The notes: generated from the sequence alone by a model not told the origin. Positions 40,218 through 52,225 are shown, counted from the first letter of the stretch. The stretch is 64,000 bases of DNA from Paragorgia papillata (GCA_035771165.1 JAWNZC010000372.1:1735001-1799000); one strand, 5' to 3'. Numbers and translations: made by a program.

Positions 40218-41507
40218 TATCCATCTCATGTCAACAGAGTCCTACGTCACTGACCGCAAGATCGAAGCGATCAAAAACGAAATACGTTCGGATGAAACAA
40301 TGCAACTCCTGGTCCAACAGATTCAATATGGATGGCCAGATCACAAGACACTTGTGCCAACTGAACTATGTTCATATTACCCATACAGAGAAGAATTAAT
40401 GACCGACGAAGGACTTATCTACAAAGCACATAACATCCTCATTCCACCCAACCTACGAGCAGACACCCTCCAGAAACTCCACCAATCTCACCAGGGGATT
40501 GAAAAGACCAAAAGAGTGGCTAGAGAAAGCATATTTTGGCCTGGAATGAACTCGCAAATTGAAGAATACGTGTCGAACTGCTCAACATGCCTTCACAGCG
40601 CAAACCAACGGGAGCCAGCCACTTCAACCCCACGGGATCCCGTGTCGACCTTGGAAAAAAGTCGGAACTGATCTTTTTGACTGGAAGGGGAAACCACATT
40701 TAATAGTCGTTGACTATTACTACAGCCGCTACCCCGAGGTCGCTGAACTCCGTAACACCAAAGCACGTACCGTTATCACCAAAACCAAGTCCATATTCAG
40801 CCGACATGGCATTCCTGAAACTGTGATATCCGACAATGCTCCGCAGTATTCGTCAGCAGAATACCAACAACTCGCTCACGATTATTAGCCCGAGATATCC
40901 TCAGTCCGGTGGGATGCATGAAAAGACAGTCCAAACCGTCAAGAACCTTCTTGAAAAAATGCAGAATAATTGACAACGATCCAAAGCTAGCCTTGCTAGA
41001 CTATCGTAACACACCTATATATGGCGTAAGTCCCGCTCAAGCTTTAATGAGCCGACGACTACGATCCACTCTACCTACCCCTAAACCCAAAACGTGTCAA
41101 CAAAACCACCTGCCACGCTGCACGCAACCAACAACAACAACCAGTCTCTATCTCCATTGAAAACGGGTGATATGGTAAGATTCCAGAAATATCCTCAAGC
41201 ACAATGGACTCCTGCGACTGTGCTGCGGAAACACCATACTCCTCGAAGCTACGTAGTGAAGAGTACGAATGGCACAGAATACCGCAGGAACCGTAGACAT
41301 CTACGCAAGACTAAAGAACATTCACCCGATCTAGAGATACAGGATCCCAACCACTTCATAGAACCGACCCTACCACAGCCAACCAACAACGATGACAACA
41401 ACGACCAGATACCACCACAACATGCAGACAACATCCCCTTAAATCCACCTCAACCGAAGAGAATCCGCTACGGCAGACTGATAAATCAGAACCCCAACTA
41501 CAAGTAG
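40218..41507 (+). pseudogene. Gypsy integrase
   Basis: HHCC module: HQSHQGIEKTKRVARESIFW and CSTC (frame ending 40671). A frameshift leads to KVGTDLFDWKGKPHLIVVDY (D) and ETVISDNAPQYSSAEYQQL (D), stop at 40888. Another frame gives ISPRYPQSGGMHEKTVQ (catalytic E), LLDYRNTPIYGVSPAQALMS. The last frame (41094-41507) holds the C-terminal module KTGDMVRFQKYPQAQWTPA and EYRRNRRHLRKTKEHSP with a proline/asparagine-rich tail. Three frameshifts. Similar in architecture to, but a different family from, the integrase at 33516-34499. Confidence 0.85.
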
Positions 41508-41640
41508 TTCTAAACGAGAACATGCATGCACTAAAATGAGTTTATGACAAATCGGACATGTAGCCAGAGAACAGTTTCTATTTCTTATATAGTTTATCTT
41601 ATATCATTTTATAGTTTATCTTGCTTCAGAAAAAGAGGGA

Positions 41641-41789
41641 TGTAATATATGCTAATATACGCTGACTGCACTATTATGTTATTAATCACAAACACATAGG
41701 TATATTAATTTGCATGCTAGTCGCACAGTCACGAGAAGTATAACACACAGCTGAATAAAGTCAACTCCGAAACCCACAGAACCATTACA
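41641..41789 (+). repeat. Gypsy 3' LTR (149 bp)
   Basis: TGTAATATATGCTAATATAC to ACCCACAGAACCATTACA, preceded by a purine-rich tract. Confidence 0.9.
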
Positions 41790-42100
41790 GTCTGAGCTTG
41801 ACTGGTCTGCGCACGCTATCTATCCATAAGATATTTGGTCATTGGTCACTCATTTATAATATGTGGGATTATCTCAGCGCTCATCAAAGTCTTGTCAGTG
41901 TGGTCTGAGCTTGACTGGTTTTATGCGCACTATCTATGTAATAGATACTTGGTCAGCAGACAGTAGTCACTCATATATAATACGTGGGGATTATCTCAGC
42001 GCTCATCAGAGTCTTGTCAGAGTGTTTTTTTGAGTTAATACGTGGAGATTCTTGCTTTGCACTGTGTTGATCCACCCACACACTCCTGATTGAATGCAAG

Positions 42101-42509
42101 GTAAGTATATATATTTCCACAGCTTGACAGTGTGACTGGTGCCTGGAGGTGAGCTGTGGTGGGGTTGCCATGGTTACCTCTGATCAGGGGTGGCATCCCC
42201 CTGGGGCTTGACACCAATCCTCCAATAACGTCTATTGGCGAATTATTTTTAACACTGGCAAACAAACTTTATCACATATTGCAAGTTAATATTGGCAAGA
42301 ACTTCGAGATTTAATAAAATAACTCAATGTCTTCTCTTTCTCTAAAAATATTAAGCAGTTCTTATTAGCAAAACAATTTAAAAGTTAAATTATTTTCATT
42401 TTTATTATATATTATGTCATCAAATTTAGCTACATGTTAAAATAGAAACTAGTATTGGCTAGGGGCTAACTAGAATTCTAGAATTCTAGCTACAGTAGCT
42501 CTAGGCACT
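42101..42509. other. Non-coding DNA next to the Helitron fragment
   Basis: GTAAGTATATAT at 42100 resembles a splice donor. CTAGAATTCTAGAATTCTAG at 42470 is a small palindromic repeat. No coding region seen. Confidence 0.35.
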
Positions 42510-44444
42510 TTTTCCTTTTATTCTTTGTAATTAGTTGGGCACCTCCAGATGCAATCCCTCTCTTCCATTTGTAAAAAAACCCAGAAAAAAGTGTGATTAA
42601 AAGATGTATTGTGTATTGCACCTCCACCACCAGTTATAAAAAGATATATTGGTTTTACTTCAACAGGTTTTAAGCTGTTCATATTTTTTATTGTATCTCG
42701 GTACCAGGCGAGAACTGTATCATATGCATGACGTTGTTCTATGTTCAATGACCTTACAGACTGACATAGTAAATCATCAGAAATATCTGCTGGTTTGTTG
42801 TAGGAAGTAATCATTCCAGGAGAGGTATGCTGATTAGATTGTGTGGTTGGATCAAGATGTGATGGTAACTGCTTATTAAATTACTCATTTGGAATAGACT
42901 CATCATGTATTTCACCTTGCAAATCAGCATTTTCTTGATCATTAATTGAATCATATGCAGGAATAATATTGCCCTGATTGTTTTTAGTACATCAGGTTCA
43001 AATATTGCTCTGTTGTGCTCAACAACGGCTTGAACACTAGGTTCATATAATTTCGATGCGTATGTTTCATCTGAACCCAGAAGATTAGTTTCATCTTGCC
43101 ATGGATAATAGAGAATGAGTAAATTATGGAAATAAGACTCCGGTTCTTTTCTTTTGTTTGTTTGATTGTTTGTTTGTTTGTTTGTTTGTTTGTTTGTTTG
43201 TTTGTTTGTTTGTTTGTTTGTTTGTTTGTTTGTTTGTTTGGTGTATGATATCTTATAACAGCCTTAACTTTCCTACATTTCATATATTCATTTGTGTTTA
43301 TTAATTTTATTTTGTTGGGAAGAGATTGTTTTGTATTTGTTGTGATTCAATTAAGTCATCTTGAAGAACATCTAGTTGAGAATCTCTAGTTTCACTAGAA
43401 TCCATTTTATAATCCTTATGGTAATATGCAGCAAATTCTGCCAGACATAAGTTGGCAACAGCAGAAATCGATACTGGTCTAATGCTGTAACGCTGAATTA
43501 TATTTGATTTATAGATATCATATGTTATGCATTTGTAGTGATTAAATACAGGTCACAAATCAACATTCGCTGCAAATCCCTTAATACCAGCAACAAAGTA
43601 ATTGTTAATAAAACAGCTGTCTATTGGCCTTTTAAGGTGCAACTCAAAGTCAGAATCTAGTGAAATTGATAGAGCCCAGTAATATTCATCCTCAGTAATA
43701 CCAATTGAATTAAGAATGTCTGCATCACTTAGAGTTGCATCATAATTTGGCTTTGATGGGTTTAACACTTCATCTATTTTCTGTTTGACCAACATGAGAA
43801 TCTCTCTTCGCCTGTTTAGTATGTTACTTTTGATCTCCTTATCAAGATCTTTATTAAGAAGCTTTGTTACAATTGTTCTTGTTGTAAAAAATTGACCAAA
43901 ATTAAATCTACAACTAATATTTTTTGTACTTTCTGCAGGTTTTAGAATGATTGTGCTTTTGATAAATTTTGAGCAATTCATGTAACTGTGGTTCAGTTTC
44001 CTTGTCTGGAAGGTAGGCTTGCACATGCTTATCAATAAACTCTACATAAGCTTGTTTAGTGTCTGATGTAAGTTTTGGGCAGTCAGAAGTCCATATTAAC
44101 GCATGTAAATGAGGAGATCCTGTCATTTAAAATTCAATATGAAGTGCATAATATATTATTTTACTTATTGGATTATTTTGACTAAGAAGTAATTCAGTGA
44201 AAAAAGTTTCAACTCTATGTTGAAAGTGCTTTGCCACCACAACAGGATTAAGATTTAGCATTGAACATCTTTCATTGTAAGATAAAGCTTCAATTTGCTC
44301 ATCGGTCATGTTTTTTCCTTGTGTTCTAGCTATAATCTGAAACAACTCAGGCCATCTAAGATCAGCACTTGATAATGTCATAAACCATGTTGCAATCCTA
44401 AGTTGGTTTACCATGGCTACTACTTCATACATAAATTTTTGCCA
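42510..44444 (-). pseudogene. Helitron, Rep/helicase half, minus strand
   Basis: Minus-strand blocks from 44444 down: WQKFMYEVVAMVNQL, TWFMTLSSADLRWPELF (Helitron_like_N), LNLNPVVVAKHFQHRVETFF, then MTGSPHLHALIW (the HUH motif of the Rep nuclease, H-L-H), HNHSKTCRKYK, CRFNFGQFFTTRTI, YYWALSISLDSDFELHLKRP, a degraded part with ISAVANLCLAEFAAYYHKDY, CRKVKAVIRYHTPNK, a microsatellite (43153-43241), then LILYYPWQDETNLLGSDE and finally RSLNIEQRHAYDTVLAWYRD with LFITGGGGAIHNTSF. The last is the Pif1 Walker A loop with the G-K-S/T destroyed. Rolling-circle nuclease plus helicase, now dead: at least five frame breaks. The Rep tyrosines were not located. The first residue follows directly on the plus-strand half ending at 19747. 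Confidence 0.8.
43153..43241. repeat. (TTTG)n microsatellite inside the Helitron coding region
   Basis: About 20 TTTG units lie between the RYHTPNK and EP-type residues of the helicase linker. On the minus strand it begins as (CAAA)n after AAC AAA, i.e. grown from a K-N codon run. Confidence 0.95.
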
Positions 44445-44720
44445 GAACAAAGTGTTGTTCGCGAAATGTCGAAAAGTGCTCAATACCGTAAAGATAGAGT
44501 GAATATACTATAAGTGGGCTTACCTCAAATGTTGATGGTCGCTACTGTCAGTTTCACGCTGGGCGATCTTCAGGCGGCTGAAGATTTTCGATTCGGCGCT
44601 GTCTTAAATAGGTTGAGTTGCTTACGTCAATGCTAATGAATGTGTGGGATGATGGCGCGCTTCTGGGTGTGTGGGTTGATGGCGCGCTTCTGGGTGTGTG
44701 GGTCGATGGTGCGCTACCTA
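44445..44720. other. Spacer between Helitron and array, with ~28-bp repeat
   Basis: GTGTGGG(T/A)TGATGGCGCGCTTCTGG is repeated three times at 44641-44716. On the minus strand ATTTAAGACAGCG (44598-44610) could be a TATA-type promoter and CATTTGAG|GTAAGCC (44519-44530) a splice donor, so this may be a promoter plus first exon reading toward the Helitron half; inference only. Confidence 0.35.
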
Positions 44721-44989
44721 CAATCTTGGACAAAAGTATTCGGACACCACAACACATTCTTCAATTATAACATTTCATTCTGCTTCAGCGGGTTCTGCTT
44801 GAACGATCGATGCCTAGCAACCCCCTCCTCCCTTTCAATGTTGTTCACTGCATCAAGTATAATGTATTTTCACGCATATTTGCCATTTATATCCGTCAAC
44901 ATTGATTAGGGGGAGGGGTTTTGTTGCTATATGTAAATTTTTGTGTAAACGTGCGCGTGGCGCGTCCCAATGACTTTTGTCCAAGATTG
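44721..44989. mobile_element. Unit A, first copy: ~275-bp Tc1/mariner-like MITE
   Basis: The left end CAATCTTGGACAAAAGTATT followed by CGGACACC is strongly reminiscent of Tc1/mariner termini; the right end is the complement of CAATCTTGGACAAAAGTCAT. Perfect TIR 17 bp, imperfect to about 27. Inside, AGCAACCCCCTCCTCCC and GGGGGAGGGGTTTTGTTGCT form a second inverted pair. This first copy lacks 6 bp (CATGAA before CGTGCGCG) and is therefore 269 bp. Outer flank TA, inner flank TC. Confidence 0.85.
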
Positions 44990-45204
44990 TCTGCAAGCGA
45001 TTTTTGCAAAATATGTTGATTGACAGTGTCAATGAATTTTAAAATGTCGCTAATTTAATTAAATATACCTCAAGGAATATAAGTTAATTATTTTTATGAC
45101 CAAACTTGTTAAACAAGTTATACAATAGGTAAAGAAACGCCCTTTCCCGATGCGCAATACACGAGAAGTAACAATCTATACTATAAAATCTTTGTGTAAG
45201 GCAC

Positions 45205-45354
45205 GATATTACCAAACACTTCCACGCTTTTACGGAAAGAGTGTTTCGAGCATTGGATAGTTTAGCTTTCAAATTACTGGACCGTACTATAGCGAGCATG
45301 CTGAAGAGAATACAGGGAATTATATCTGGGAAAGGAGCAAGGACTAAATATTGA
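45205..45354 (+). pseudogene. Tc1-like transposase C-terminal tail in unit B (first of 15)
   Basis: A 49-residue frame, ITKHFHAFTERVFRALDS, LAFKLLDRTIASM, then (P/L)KRIQGIISGKGARTKY and stop, followed at once by AATAAA. The S-M-P-x-R-x-Q-x-x-I-x-x-K-G-x-x-T-K-Y ending is the standard C-terminus of Tc1-like (DDE/D34) transposases, just after the catalytic domain. None of the DDE residues is present. Present in all B units; this first copy has L for the conserved P (MLKRI), the others P. In most units the upstream frame differs; only the 51354 unit joins it to an upstream MRNTRAV frame, through a 2-bp insertion. Confidence 0.7.
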
Positions 45355-45473
45355 AATAAATGTTTTTACCGAATTACTCGTGTTTGTGATTAATTAGCTA
45401 TTCCGAAGTATTGTTTAACAATACCGTTGAAACAATTATAATAATTATTCATGTATGTTAATTAGCGGCATAC

Positions 45474-45556
45474 ACGGTACACACTTGTGCGACGTTATTA
45501 TATAAAAGAACAGAGTTAAAAATCCTTTTATATATCGGTGCACAAGTGTGTACCGT
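45474..45556. repeat. Hairpin in unit B, 17-bp arms
   Basis: ACGGTACACACTTGTGC (45474-45490) and GCACAAGTGTGTACCGT (45540-45556) are exact complements around a 49-bp AT-rich loop. Conserved in every unit; the unit near 54,000 has one arm change (GTGTACAAG). Confidence 0.9.
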
Positions 45557-48500
45557 CTTACACAAAATCTAAAATAATATTACAACACTTGCCTCAATAT
45601 ACGGCAGTACAACAACAGCATTTCACTTACATTTCTGCATACATTGTGCATATTCTCTAAACTAAGTGTACACTATATAGGCACCACAAAGGCGAAACAT
45701 TAAATTGCCGTGTGAAGCTAATATAATTCCACGTTGACTGAAACACAACATGTACACATGCGGGTGCATATTGCACCAAGGAACAACAGCATTTCCCACA
45801 TTATTTCCCTATTCTCCCTTGGTGGAATCACAATTCTTGAACAAACAATTCAGAAATTCCTCAAAACATTTATATTATTTTAATTTTTTGGCACAGAAAA
45901 AACGTAATACAACAACAATTAACATAATTTAACAATCAACTGAGACTATACACTTTTAATGGTCGTTTGAGTAAAAAATAAGGCATTATTGACAGAGACA
46001 CATTTCGCAGACAATCTTGGACAAAAGTATTCGGACACCACAACACATTCTTCAATTATAACATTTCATTCTGCTTCAGCGGGTTCTGCTTGAACGATCG
46101 ATGCCTAGCAACCCCCTCCTCCCTTTCAATGTTGTTCACTGCATCAAGTATAATGTATTTTCACGCTATATTTGCCATTTATATCCGTCAACATTGATTA
46201 GGGGGAGGGGTTTTGTTGCTATATGTAAATTTTTGCGTAAACATGAACGTGCGCGTGGCGCGTCCCAATGACTTTTGTCCAAGATTGTCTGCAAGCGATT
46301 TTTGCAAAATATGTTGATTGACAGTGTCAATGAATTTTAAAATGTCGCTAATTTAATTAAATATACCTCAAGGAATATAAGTTAATTATTTTTATGACCA
46401 AACTTGTTAAACAAGTTATACAATAGGTAAAGAAACGCCCTTTCCCGATGCGCAATACACGAGCAGTAACAATCTATACTATAAAATCTTTGTGTAAGGC
46501 ACGATATTACCAAACACTTCCACGCTTTTACGGAAAGAGTGTTTCGAGCATTGGATAGTTTAGCTTTCAAATTACTGGACCGTACTATAGCGAGCATGCC
46601 GAAGAGAATACAGGGAATTATATCTGGGAAAGGAGCAAGGACTAAATATTGAAATAAATGTTTTTACCGAATTACTCGTGTTTGTGATTAATTAGCTATT
46701 CCGAAGTATTGTTTAACAATACCGTTGAAACAATTATAATAATTATTCATGTATGTTAATTAGCGGCATACACGGTACACACTTGTGCGACGTTATTATA
46801 TAAAAGAACAGAGTTAAAAATCCTTTTATATATCGGTGCACAAGTGTGTACCGTCTTACACAAAATCTAAAATAATATTACAACACTTGCCTCAATATAC
46901 GGCAGTACAACAACAGCATTTCACTTACATTTCTGCATACATTGTGCATATTCTCTAAACTAAGTGTACACTATATAGGCACCACAAAGGCGAAACATTA
47001 AATTGCCGTGTGAAGCTAATATAATTCCACGTTGACTGAAACACAACATGTACACATGCGGGTGCATATTGCACCAAGGAACAACAGCATTTCCCACATT
47101 ATTTCCCTATTCTCCCTTGGTGGAATCACAATTCTTGAACAAACAATTCAGAAATTCCTCAAAACATTTATATTATTTTAATTTTTTGGCACAGAAAAAA
47201 CGTAATACAACAACAATTAACATAATTTAACAATCAACTGAGACTATACACTTTTAATGGTCGTTTGAGTAAAAAATAAGGCATTATTGACAGAGACACA
47301 TTTCGCAGACAATCTTGGACAAAAGTATTCGGACACCACAACACATTCTTCAATTATAACATTTCATTCTGCTTCAGCGGGTTCTGCTTGAACGATCGAT
47401 GCCTAGCAACCCCCTCCTCCCTTTCAATGTTGTTCACTGCATCAAGTATAATGTATTTTCACGCATATTTGCCATTTATATCCGTCAACATTGATTAGGG
47501 GGAGGGGTTTTGTTGCTATATGTAAATTTTTGCGTAAACATGAACGTGCGCGTGGCGCGTCCCAATGACTTTTGTCCAAGATTGTCTGCAAGCGATTTTT
47601 GCAAAATATGTTGATTGACAGTGTCAATGAATTTTAAAATGTCGCTAATTTAATTAAATATACCTCAAGGAATATAAGTTAATTATTTTTATGACCAAAC
47701 TTGTTAAACAAGTTATACAATAGGTAAAGAAACGCCCTTTCCCGATGCGCAATACACGAGCAGTAACAATCTATACTATAAAATCTTTGTGTAAGGCACG
47801 ATATTACCAAACACTTCCACGCTTTTACGGAAAGAGTGTTTCGAGCATTGGATAGTTTAGCTTTCAAATTACTGGACCGTACTATAGCGAGCATGCCGAA
47901 GAGAATACAGGGAATTATATCTGTGAAAGGAGCAAGGACTAAATATTGAAATAAATGTTTTTACCGAATTACTCGTGTTTGTGATTAATTAGCTATTCCG
48001 AAGTATACCGTTGAAACAATTATAATAATTATTCATGTATGTTAATTAGCGGCATACACGGTACACACTTGTGCGACGTTATTATATAAAAGAACAGAGT
48101 TAAAAATCCTTTTATATATCGGTGCACAAGTGTGTACCGTCTTACACAAAATCTAAAATAATATTACAACACTTGCCTCAATATACGGCAGTACAACAAC
48201 AGCATTTCACTTACATTTCTGCATACATTGTGCATATTCTCTAAACTAAGTGTACACTATATAGGCACCACAAAGGCGAAACATTAAATTGCCGTGTGAA
48301 GCTAATATAATTACACGTTGACTGAAACACAACATGTACACATGCGGGTGCATATTGCACCAAGGAACAACAGCATTTCCCACATTATTTCCCTATTCTC
48401 CCTTGGTGGAATCACAATTCTTGAACAAACAATTCAGAAATTCCTCAAAACATTTATATTATTTTAATTTTTTGGCACAGAAAAAACGTAATACAACAAC

Positions 48501-49887
48501 AATTAACATAATTTAACAATCAACTGAGACTATACACTTTTAATGGTCGTTTGAGTAAAAAATAAGGCATTATTGACAGAGACACATTTCGCAGACAATC
48601 TTGGACAAAAGTATTCGGACACCACAACACATTCTTCAATTATAACATTTCATTCTGCTTCAGCGGGTTCTGCTTGAACGATCGATGCCTAGCAACCCCC
48701 TCCTCCCTTTCAATGTTGTTCACTGCATCAAGTATAATGTATTTTCACGCATATTTGCCATTTATATCCGTCAACATTGATTAGGGGGAGGGGTTTTGTT
48801 GCTATATGTAAATTTTTGCGTAAACATGAACGTGCGCGTGGCGCGTCCCAATGACTTTTGTCCAAGATTGTCTGCAAGCGATTTTTGCAAAATATGTTGA
48901 TTGACAGTGTCAATGAATTTTAAAATGTCGCTAATTTAATTAAATATACCTCAAGGAATATAAGTTAATTATTTTTATGACCAAACTTGTTAAACAAGTT
49001 ATACAATAGGTAAAGAAACGCCCTTTCCCGATGCGCAATACACGAGCAGTAACAATCTATACTATAAAATCTTTGTGTAAGGCACGATATTACCAAACAC
49101 TTCCACGCTTTTACGGAAAGAGTGTTTCGAGCATTGGATAGTTTAGCTTTCAAATTACTGGACCGTACTATAGCGAGCATGCCGAAGAGAATACAGGGAA
49201 TTATATCTGGGAAAGGAGCAAGGACTAAATATTGAAATAAATGTTTTTACCGAATTACTCGTGTTTGTGATTAATTAGCTATTCCGAAGTATTGTTTAAC
49301 AATACCGTTGAAACAATTATAATAATTATTCATGTATGTTAATTAGCGGCATACACGGTACACACTTGTGCGACGTTATTATATAAAAGAACAGAGTTAA
49401 AAATCCTTTTATATATCGGTGCACAAGTGTGTACCGTCTTAAACAAAATCTAAAATAATATTACAACACTTGCCTCAATATACGGCAGTACAACAACAGC
49501 ATTTCACTTACATTTCTGCATACATTGTGCATATTCTCTAAACTAAGTGTACACTATATAGGCACCACAAAGGCGAAACATTAAATTGCCGTGTGAAGCT
49601 AATATAATTCCACGTTGACTGAAACACAACATGTACACATGCGGGTGCATATTGCACCAAGGAACAACAGCATTTCCCACATTATTTCCCTATTCTCCCT
49701 TCGTGGAATCACAATTCTTGAACAAACAATTCAGAAATTCCTCAAAACATTTATATTATTTTAATTTTTTGGCACAGAAAAAACGTAATACAACAACAAT
49801 TAACATAATTTAACAATCAACTGAGACTATACACTTTTAATGGTCGTTTGAGTAAAAAATAAGGCATTATTGACAGAGACACATTTC

Positions 49888-49900
49888 GCAGACAGTCTGC
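49888..49900. other. A-less B-B junction with footprint-like residue (1 of 2)
   Basis: GCAGACAGTCTGC where other junctions have GCAGA, unit A, TCTGC. Three bases (CAG) replace the 275-bp unit A. Confidence 0.8.
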
Positions 49901-52212
49901 AAGCGATTTTTGCAAAATATGTTGATTGACAGTGTCAATGAATTTTAAAATGTCGCTAATTTAATTAAATATACCTCAAGGAATATAAGTTAATTATTTT
50001 TATGACCAAACTTGTTAAACAAGTTATACAATAGGTAAAGAAACGCCCTTTCCCGATGCGCAATACACGAGCAGTAACAATCTATACTATAAAATCTTTG
50101 TGTAAGGCACGATATTACCAAACACTTCCACGCTTTTACGGAAAGAGTGTTTCGAGCATTGGATAGTTTAGCTTTCAAATTACTGGACCGTACTATAGCG
50201 AGCATGCCGAAGAGAATACAGGGAATTATATCTGGGAAAGGAGCAAGGACTAAATATTGAAATAAATGTTTTTACCGAATTACTCGTGTTTGTGATTAAT
50301 TAGCTATTCCGAAGTATTGTTTAACAATACCGTTGAAACAATTATAATAATTATTCATGTATGTTAATTAGCGGCATACACGGTACACACTTGTGCGACG
50401 TTATTATATAAAAGAACAGAGTTAAAAATCCTTTTATATATCGGTGCACAAGTGTGTACCGTCTTACACAAAATCTAAAATAATATTACAACACTTGCCT
50501 CAATATACGGCAGTACAACAACAGCATTTCACTTACATTTCTGCATACATTGTGCATATTCTCTAAACTAAGTGTACACTATATAGGCACCACAAAGGCG
50601 AAACATTAAATTGCCGTGTGAAGCTAATATAATTACACGTTGACTGAAACACAACATGTACACATGCGGGTGCATATTGCACCAAGGAACAACAGCATTT
50701 CCCACATTATTTCCCTATTCTCCCTTGGTGGAATCACAATTCTTGAACAAACAATTCAGAAATTCCTCAAAACATTTATATTATTTTAATTTTTTGGCAC
50801 AGAAAAAACGTAATACAACAACAATTAACATAATTTAACAATCAACTGAGACTATACACTTTTAATGGTCGTTTGAGTAAAAAATAAGGCATTATTGACA
50901 GAGACACATTTCGCAGACAATCTTGGACAAAAGTATTCGGACACCACAAACACATTCTTCAATTATAACATTTCATTCTGCTTCAGCGGGTTCTGCTTGA
51001 ACGATCGATGCCTAGCAACCCCCTCCTCCCTTTCAATGTTGTTCACTGCATCAAGTATAATGTATTTTCACGCATATTTGCCATTTATATCCGTCAACAT
51101 TGATTAGGGGGAGGGGTTTTGTTGCTATATGTAAATTTTTGCGTAAACATGAACGTGCGCGTGGCGCGTCCCAATGACTTTTGTCCAAGATTGTCTGCAA
51201 GCGATTTTTGCAAAATATGTTGATTGACAGTGTCAATGAATTTTAAAATGTCGCTAATTTAATTAAATATACCTCAAGGAATATAAGTTAATTATTTTTA
51301 TGACCAAACTTGTTAAACAAGTTATACAATAGGTAAAGAAACGCCCTTTCCCGATGCGCAATACACGAGCAGTAACAATCTATACTATAAAATCTTTGTG
51401 TGTAAGGCACGATATTACCAAACACTTCCACGCTTTTACGGAAAGAGTGTTTCGAGCATTGGATAGTTTAGCTTTCAAATTACTGGACCGTACTATAGCG
51501 AGCATGCCGAAGAGAATACAGGGAATTATATCTGGGAAAGGAGCAAGGACTAAATATTGAAATAAATGTTTTTACCGAATTACTCGTGTTTGTGATTAAT
51601 TAGCTATTCCGAAGTATTGTTTAACAATACCGTTGAAACAATTATAATAATTATTCATGTATGTTAATTAGCGGCATACACGGTACACACTTGTGCGACG
51701 TTATTATATAAAAGAACAGAGTTAAAAATCCTTTTATATATCGGTGCACAAGTGTGTACCGTCTTAAACAAAATCTAAAATAATATTACAACACTTGCCT
51801 CAATATACGGCAGTACAACAACAGCATTTCACTTACATTTCTGCATACATTGTGCATATTCTCTAAACTAAGTGTACACTATATAGGCACCACAAAGGCG
51901 AAACATTAAATTGCCGTGTGAAGCTAATATAATTCCACGTTGACTGAAACACAACATGTACACATGCGGGTGCATATTGCACCAAGGAACAACAGCATTT
52001 CCCACATTATTTCCCTATTCTCCCTTCGTGGAATCACAATTCTTGAACAAACAATTCAGAAATTCCTCAAAACATTTATATTATTTTAATTTTTTGGCAC
52101 AGAAAAAACGTAATACAACAACAATTAACATAATTTAACAATCAACTGAGACTATACACTTTTAATGGTCGTTTGAGTAAAAAATAAGGCATTATTGACA
52201 GAGACACATTTC

Positions 52213-52225
52213 GCAGACAGTCTGC
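52213..52225. other. A-less B-B junction with footprint-like residue (2 of 2)
   Basis: Identical to the junction at 49888. The B units before both junctions also share two rare variants (CTTCGTGG, CTTAAACAAA), so the two are probably copies of a single event. Confidence 0.8.

Larger units (their letters stand above)
36786..41789 (+). mobile_element. Ty3/gypsy element with both LTRs and GTCTG target duplication
   Basis: 5' LTR 36786-36961 and 3' LTR 41641-41789, both TGTAAT...ATTACA. The 5-bp duplication GTCTG is at 36781-36785 and 41790-41794. A primer-binding site TGGTGTCAGGAGTGGGAT (36962-36979) is complementary to the 3' end of tRNA-Leu, and a purine tract (AAAAAGAGGGA) precedes the 3' LTR. 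Order gag, protease, RT, RNase H, integrase. Broken by stops and frameshifts and by a hAT MITE (39670-40217). The LTRs differ by a ~25-bp indel and a few bases. Confidence 0.9.
35064..42100 (+). mobile_element. DIRS-like retroelement with terminal direct repeats, split by gypsy
   Basis: A repeat beginning AATGCTAGTCAGCAGACACT at 35069 recurs at 36709. Its continuation (GTCTGAGCTTGACTGG, ATTATCTCAGCGCTCATCA, CAAAGTCTTGTCAG) is seen three more times at 41790-42060, ending in GAGATTCTTGCTTTGCACTG as in the left copy. The left repeat precedes a gag-like ORF. Direct, partly tandem terminal repeats with this ORF type would fit a Ngaro/PAT-like layout, though no tyrosine recombinase is left. The gypsy element at 36786-41789 sits inside the right repeat with GTCTG duplicated. 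Confidence 0.5.
44990..46011. repeat. Unit B, first copy (1022 bp)
   Basis: Begins TCTGCAAGCGATTTTTGC and ends CATTTCGCAGA. Contains a Tc1-like transposase tail (45205-45354) and a hairpin (45474-45556). The rest has no recognised content. Fifteen copies in the array. Confidence 0.9.

Noticed and set aside
44547..44573. Minus-strand hammerhead-like CTGAAGA...GAAA
   Set aside because: The base pair next to the core would be T-T instead of G-C, and neither stem I nor stem III is evident.
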